Origin: Demequina zhanjiangensis | GTDB lineage: Bacteria; Actinomycetota; Actinomycetes; Actinomycetales; Demequinaceae | Length of the DNA stretch: 64,000 nucleotides | Direction: 5' to 3' | NCBI RefSeq assembly: GCF_030418315.1 | Contig: NZ_JAUHPV010000002.1 | Location: 124,001-188,000, forward strand | Shown: positions 61,478 through 64,000 of the stretch, piece by piece | Layout of the letters: every line of letters starts with the position of its first letter | Position numbering within the stretch: the stretch's first letter is position 1 | Program-made: the position numbers and the translations under genes | Notes under the pieces: model-generated | Told to the model about the DNA's origin: nothing | The model's input: only the letters and a program-made list of their open reading frames with translations | Databases searched by the model: none

Positions 61478-61569
61478 TCTTGCACCGGATGGCGGGGCGC
61501 AGACCGGGACCAGCGCCCGGGGCGACGTGACATCCGGAAGGGAATCGTCGCCCCGGGACAGCGAGAGGG

Positions 61570-62220
61570 TCAGGCGGCGGCCGTGACCCCGATCTCGGCG
61601 AGCAGCGCGAGCACCCGCCGCTCGATCTGATCGCGAGCGTTGCGGGCGCCCGAGAGACCGGAGAGGTCTCCTTCGAAGGTCCAGTCGAGGTAGCGCTTGC
61701 CCGGGTAGACGGGGCACGCGTCGCCACAGCCCATGGTGACGATCACGTCGGCGGCGCGCAGCGTCTCCTCGGTCCACGGCTTCGGGAACTCGCCCGTGAT
61801 GTCGATCCCGACCTCCGCCATCGCGGCCACCGCGTCGGGGCTGATCTCGGAGCCGGGCTCGGATCCGCCCGACCAGCCGACGGCGCGGCCGCCGGCGTGC
61901 TTCTCGAAGAGGCCGAGAGCCATCTGCGACTTGCCGGCGTTGTGCACGCACAGGAAGAGGACTGCAGGCCGCTCGTCCTGACCGTGAGCGCGATGGCTGG
62001 ACGCGAGCATCCTCTGGCGCGCGAACTTCTCGGCCAGCAGCGGGAGGTACTGGGGGATGCGTGCGTTGTCCCGCAGCACGTCGTACGAGTGGTCGAGCAG
62101 CACGCGCACCGTCTCGCGTCCGAACGCGCCCGCGAACTCGTCGACGAGCCGCTCGTAGGCACGGTCCAGCGCGAACTGCTGATCCAGGGGGATGGGGTCT
62201 CGGTGGGGCGTGGCGGTCAT
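61570..62220 (-). CDS. arsC: Arsenate reductase, low-MW phosphatase type, with N-terminal helical domain
   Basis: Encodes 216 residues from ATG at 62220 (GAGGAC upstream; ATG 62250 is possible). Residues about 1-75 form the helical domain seen in actinobacterial ArsC (LDQQFALDRAYERL). The phosphatase-like domain has LCVHNAGKSQ (Cys91) and a second redox pair in MGCGDACPVYPG. It reduces arsenate to arsenite, probably with mycothiol/mycoredoxin or thioredoxin. An ArsR-like operator lies upstream, but no arsR or arsenite pump is in the window. Confidence 0.9.
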   Translation of the reverse strand: MTATPHRDPIPLDQQFALDRAYERLVDEFAGAFGRETVRVLLDHSYDVLRDNARIPQYLPLLAEKFARQRMLASSHRAHGQDERPAVLFLCVHNAGKSQMALGLFEKHAGGRAVGWSGGSEPGSEISPDAVAAMAEVGIDITGEFPKPWTEETLRAADVIVTMGCGDACPVYPGKRYLDWTFEGDLSGLSGARNARDQIERRVLALLAEIGVTAAA

Positions 62221-62268
62221 GATCGTCCTCGTCGGCATCTCGGGGCGCACTGGTTGCCTCAGCGCTCA

Positions 62269-62288
62269 TTGAGATATTAATACCTCAA
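62269..62288 (-). promoter_or_regulatory. ArsR-like operator before arsC
   Basis: TTGAG-N10-CTCAA with an AT-rich centre (ATATTAATAC), flanked by an outer GCTCA...TGAGC pair (62264-62299). It lies 48 bp upstream of arsC and resembles ArsR/SmtB operators. The TATTAA core may overlap the promoter. Confidence 0.45.
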
Positions 62289-62391
62289 CGATCACTGAGC
62301 AATAAACGCGACGACCTGGATCCGCAGTGGACGCCTCGCGCCACCCGCGCAACCCTTCCCCCACGCATCCACAGCCCTGCTTGGCATTCCG

Positions 62392-62407
62392 TGTGAGGTA
62401 GGCCACA
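62392..62407. promoter_or_regulatory. CRP/GlxR-like site before the Ser/Thr/Pro-rich protein gene
   Basis: TGTGAGGTAGGCCACA fits TGTGA-N6-YCACA. It is about 200 bp upstream of the start at 62604. The gap from 62221 to 62603 also has the arsC operator and an AT-rich segment (62420-62520), and no gene. Confidence 0.5.
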
Positions 62408-62603
62408 CTGTGAGCACACACATGCGCAAAGTAGACGTGTCAACTGATACCTACGCAAAGCGAACGGCGAAATTTAGCAGCAACTCACATCCAACGCATC
62501 ATCGTGTTGCAAATGTCACACGAGGTCACTACCGTTGCTGCCGCACAGTCCTTCCAGGGGGCGGAAGGAGTCCCCGGGGCTGCGCGCACGCCAGGGGGCG
62601 GGC

Positions 62604-63680
62604 ATGAAACTCAGTGAGAAGATCGCGGCCACTATCAGCGCCGCAGCGATGGCGATCGCCGCATTCGCGATCCCCGCAGTCGCCGCGTCGGACGACCCGA
62701 CGCCCTACACCGTCGACGCCACGGGCCTGACGCTGCCCGCGGGCGACGTCTTCGTGGACAACCAGGAGATCAACGTCAAGACCACGGTCGGTGACGTCTC
62801 CGTCCACTTCGAGGCGAAGTGCATCGACCGGGACGACGCCGAGTGCGCAGGAGAGCGCCACGAGCTCGCCCAGTACATCGGGAAGAGCTTCATCCCGTGG
62901 TCCGCGTTCGGACTCACCGACTACTACTGCATCACCTGGGTGCAGGTGGGCGGCTACGACGAGCACTTCGGCGAGGGCGGCCAGCAGTCGGTGTGCAACA
63001 CCGGCAACGGCCAGTGCCCCACCGACTACACGAAGCTCAGCGAGTCCTACAACGGGGGCAACTCCTGGACCGCCGACAAGGCCTACGCCTCGGTCATCCT
63101 GGTCGCAGGCAAGCCCGGCGAGTTCCGCAACTTCATCATCGACAACGTGCTGAGCGGCGCGCTCCTCCAGCGCGGTGACGCGCGGGACATCTCCCACATC
63201 TGCGTGAAGCCCCAGTCGGGCTCCACCCCCTCGGAGACCCCCAGCTCGACCCCGTCCGAGACGCCCAGCACCACGCCGTCCACGACCCCGAGCAGCACCC
63301 CGTCGTCGACGCCCAGCTCGACCCCGTCGACCACCCCGTCGACCACCCCGAGCAGCACGCCGTCCTCGACGCCCAGCACCACCCCGTCGAGCACGCCGAG
63401 CACCACGCCCTCGACCTCGCCGTCGCCCACCTCGAGCGCGTCGCCGAGCGAGACCAGCTCACCCTCGCCGTCGCCCTCGTACATCAAGCCGTCGACCCAG
63501 GTGAACTCGCCGACCCCGACGCCCACCGGCTCGGTCGCCCCGACCGGATCCGCATCGCCGACGCCCAGCACCACCCCGTCGACCGGCTCGACGCCGTCCA
63601 CCAGCCCGTCGACCGACACGAAGGTCCTGTCCGCCGGTCCGGCGGTGCCCGTCCGCGGCACCCCGACCTACACGGGCTAG
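62604..63680 (+). CDS. Secreted protein with Thr/Pro/Ser-rich stalk
   Basis: Encodes 358 residues from ATG at 62604 (GGGGGCGG upstream). A signal peptide (about 1-28, ending PAVAAS) is followed by a globular domain of about 175 residues with six Cys (for example YYCITWVQVG, SVCNTGNGQC, HICVKP), then about 150 residues of TPSST/TPSTTP repeats. The C-terminus reads VLSAGPAVPVRGTPTYTG and stops, with no hydrophobic anchor. VLSAGP also occurs in the LASTG protein, just before its sorting signal, so this may be a related protein that lost its anchor. Function unknown. Confidence 0.8.
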   Translation: MKLSEKIAATISAAAMAIAAFAIPAVAASDDPTPYTVDATGLTLPAGDVFVDNQEINVKTTVGDVSVHFEAKCIDRDDAECAGERHELAQYIGKSFIPWSAFGLTDYYCITWVQVGGYDEHFGEGGQQSVCNTGNGQCPTDYTKLSESYNGGNSWTADKAYASVILVAGKPGEFRNFIIDNVLSGALLQRGDARDISHICVKPQSGSTPSETPSSTPSETPSTTPSTTPSSTPSSTPSSTPSTTPSTTPSSTPSSTPSTTPSSTPSTTPSTSPSPTSSASPSETSSPSPSPSYIKPSTQVNSPTPTPTGSVAPTGSASPTPSTTPSTGSTPSTSPSTDTKVLSAGPAVPVRGTPTYTG

Positions 63681-63715
63681 CACCGCACCGCTGCTCACCC
63701 GCCCCGAGCAGCACG

Positions 63716-63745
63716 AGAGGGCCGCGCCTGATGGCGCGGCCCTCT
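63716..63745. terminator. Rho-independent-type terminator, usable in both directions
   Basis: A perfect 13-bp stem AGAGGGCCGCGCC/GGCGCGGCCCTCT with loop TGAT lies 36 bp past the Ser/Thr/Pro-rich gene and 31 bp past the convergent L,D-transpeptidase gene. Confidence 0.85.
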
Positions 63746-63775
63746 TCGCATGCCCGGCCCAAGTCGGTCGCAGAC

Positions 63776-64000
63776 TCACTCGGTGATGCGCACCGGCGTC
63801 CCCAGCGGCGGACCGATGACCTCCGCAAGGCGGGTGATCGTCGCGTTCGGCACCCTCACGCACCCGCTCGAGACCACCCTCCCGAAGGACGTCGGATCGT
63901 TCGTGCCATGGATGCCGATCACCGCCTGGCCACCGTTGAAGGACTCGAGCGTGGACTGATAGCCGGAGAGCCCATAGGCGTACGGCCCGTAGGCGCCGGC
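63776..64000 (-). CDS. L,D-transpeptidase (YkuD) C-terminal part, cut by window end
   Basis: The last 74 codons and stop of a leftward gene that begins beyond the window. The visible protein has GIHGTND, then SSGCVRVPN, the His and catalytic Cys motifs of YkuD L,D-transpeptidases, and ends VRITE. The enzyme makes 3-3 crosslinks in peptidoglycan or links proteins to it. It is convergent with the Ser/Thr/Pro-rich protein gene. Confidence 0.88.
   Translation of the reverse strand, partial: AGAYGPYAYGLSGYQSTLESFNGGQAVIGIHGTNDPTSFGRVVSSGCVRVPNATITRLAEVIGPPLGTPVRITE

Noticed and set aside
58487-62269. A 1260-codon reading of the FAD/Fe-S oxidoreductase
   Set aside because: The upstream 264 codons run antiparallel in frame over arsC and have no family similarity; the oxidase family N-terminus starts at 61477.

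Overview
The window is high-GC DNA with GAGG-type ribosome sites, frequent GTG starts, some apparently leaderless starts, mycobacterial-style cell-wall hydrolases, Tat- and sortase-type surface proteins and a DUF222/HNH (13E12-type) gene. It looks like a Gram-positive actinobacterium, probably of the Micrococcales/Cellulomonadaceae-Demequinaceae kind. The genus is an inference; no rRNA or tRNA gene was seen.

Layout. 0-14 kb is mostly housekeeping: an NlpC/P60 cell-wall hydrolase, a first homoserine acetyltransferase (metX), a carboxylesterase, a class III aminotransferase / PucR regulator / malonate-semialdehyde dehydrogenase group (probably beta-alanine or a related omega-amino acid), a secreted CAP-domain protein with FG-GAP repeats, and a metY-metX pair holding the second metX. 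13.7-16.1 kb carries three proteins with nearly identical Tat-type signals.

16-36 kb is the first exopolysaccharide (EPS) locus. A long leftward gene set (27.9 to 15.5 kb) encodes two acetyltransferases, three glycosyltransferases or glycosyltransferase-like proteins, flippase, polymerase, a nucleotidyltransferase-like protein, two PqqD-like proteins, a Wzc-type tyrosine kinase, a phosphatase-like/HPr-kinase-like fusion and a Tat protein. A rightward set encodes a glycosyltransferase and the GDP-fucose enzymes Gmd and Fcl. Two acyltransferases, an initiating sugar-phosphate transferase and a second Wzc kinase follow. 36-41 kb holds a 42-aa membrane protein, a sortase-type protein, a DUF4012 protein, the tyrosine phosphatase, a YdcF-like protein and a tandem pair of 42- and 43-aa peptide genes with identical C-termini. 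41-43 kb has the HNH gene.

43-58 kb is a second EPS locus: glycosyltransferases, a second DUF4012 protein, a WecG/TagA transferase, a five-gene leftward operon (two GT2, flippase, GT4, polymerase), a third Wzc kinase, a second initiating transferase and a second sortase-type protein. 58-64 kb has a large FAD/Fe-S oxidoreductase, an arsenate reductase, a secreted Ser/Thr/Pro-rich protein and the end of an L,D-transpeptidase gene.

How it fits together. Each EPS locus has a priming transferase, glycosyltransferases, Wzx, Wzy, Wzc, a DUF4012 protein and an LAxTG surface protein, so the cell appears able to make two surface polysaccharides. CRP/GlxR-like TGTGA-N6-YCACA sites lie before three surface or EPS genes and suggest shared control. 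The least explained parts are the twin peptides ending DAMSATSKTDIR with their hairpin leader, and the PqqD / HprK-like / nucleotidyltransferase module inside the first EPS operon.
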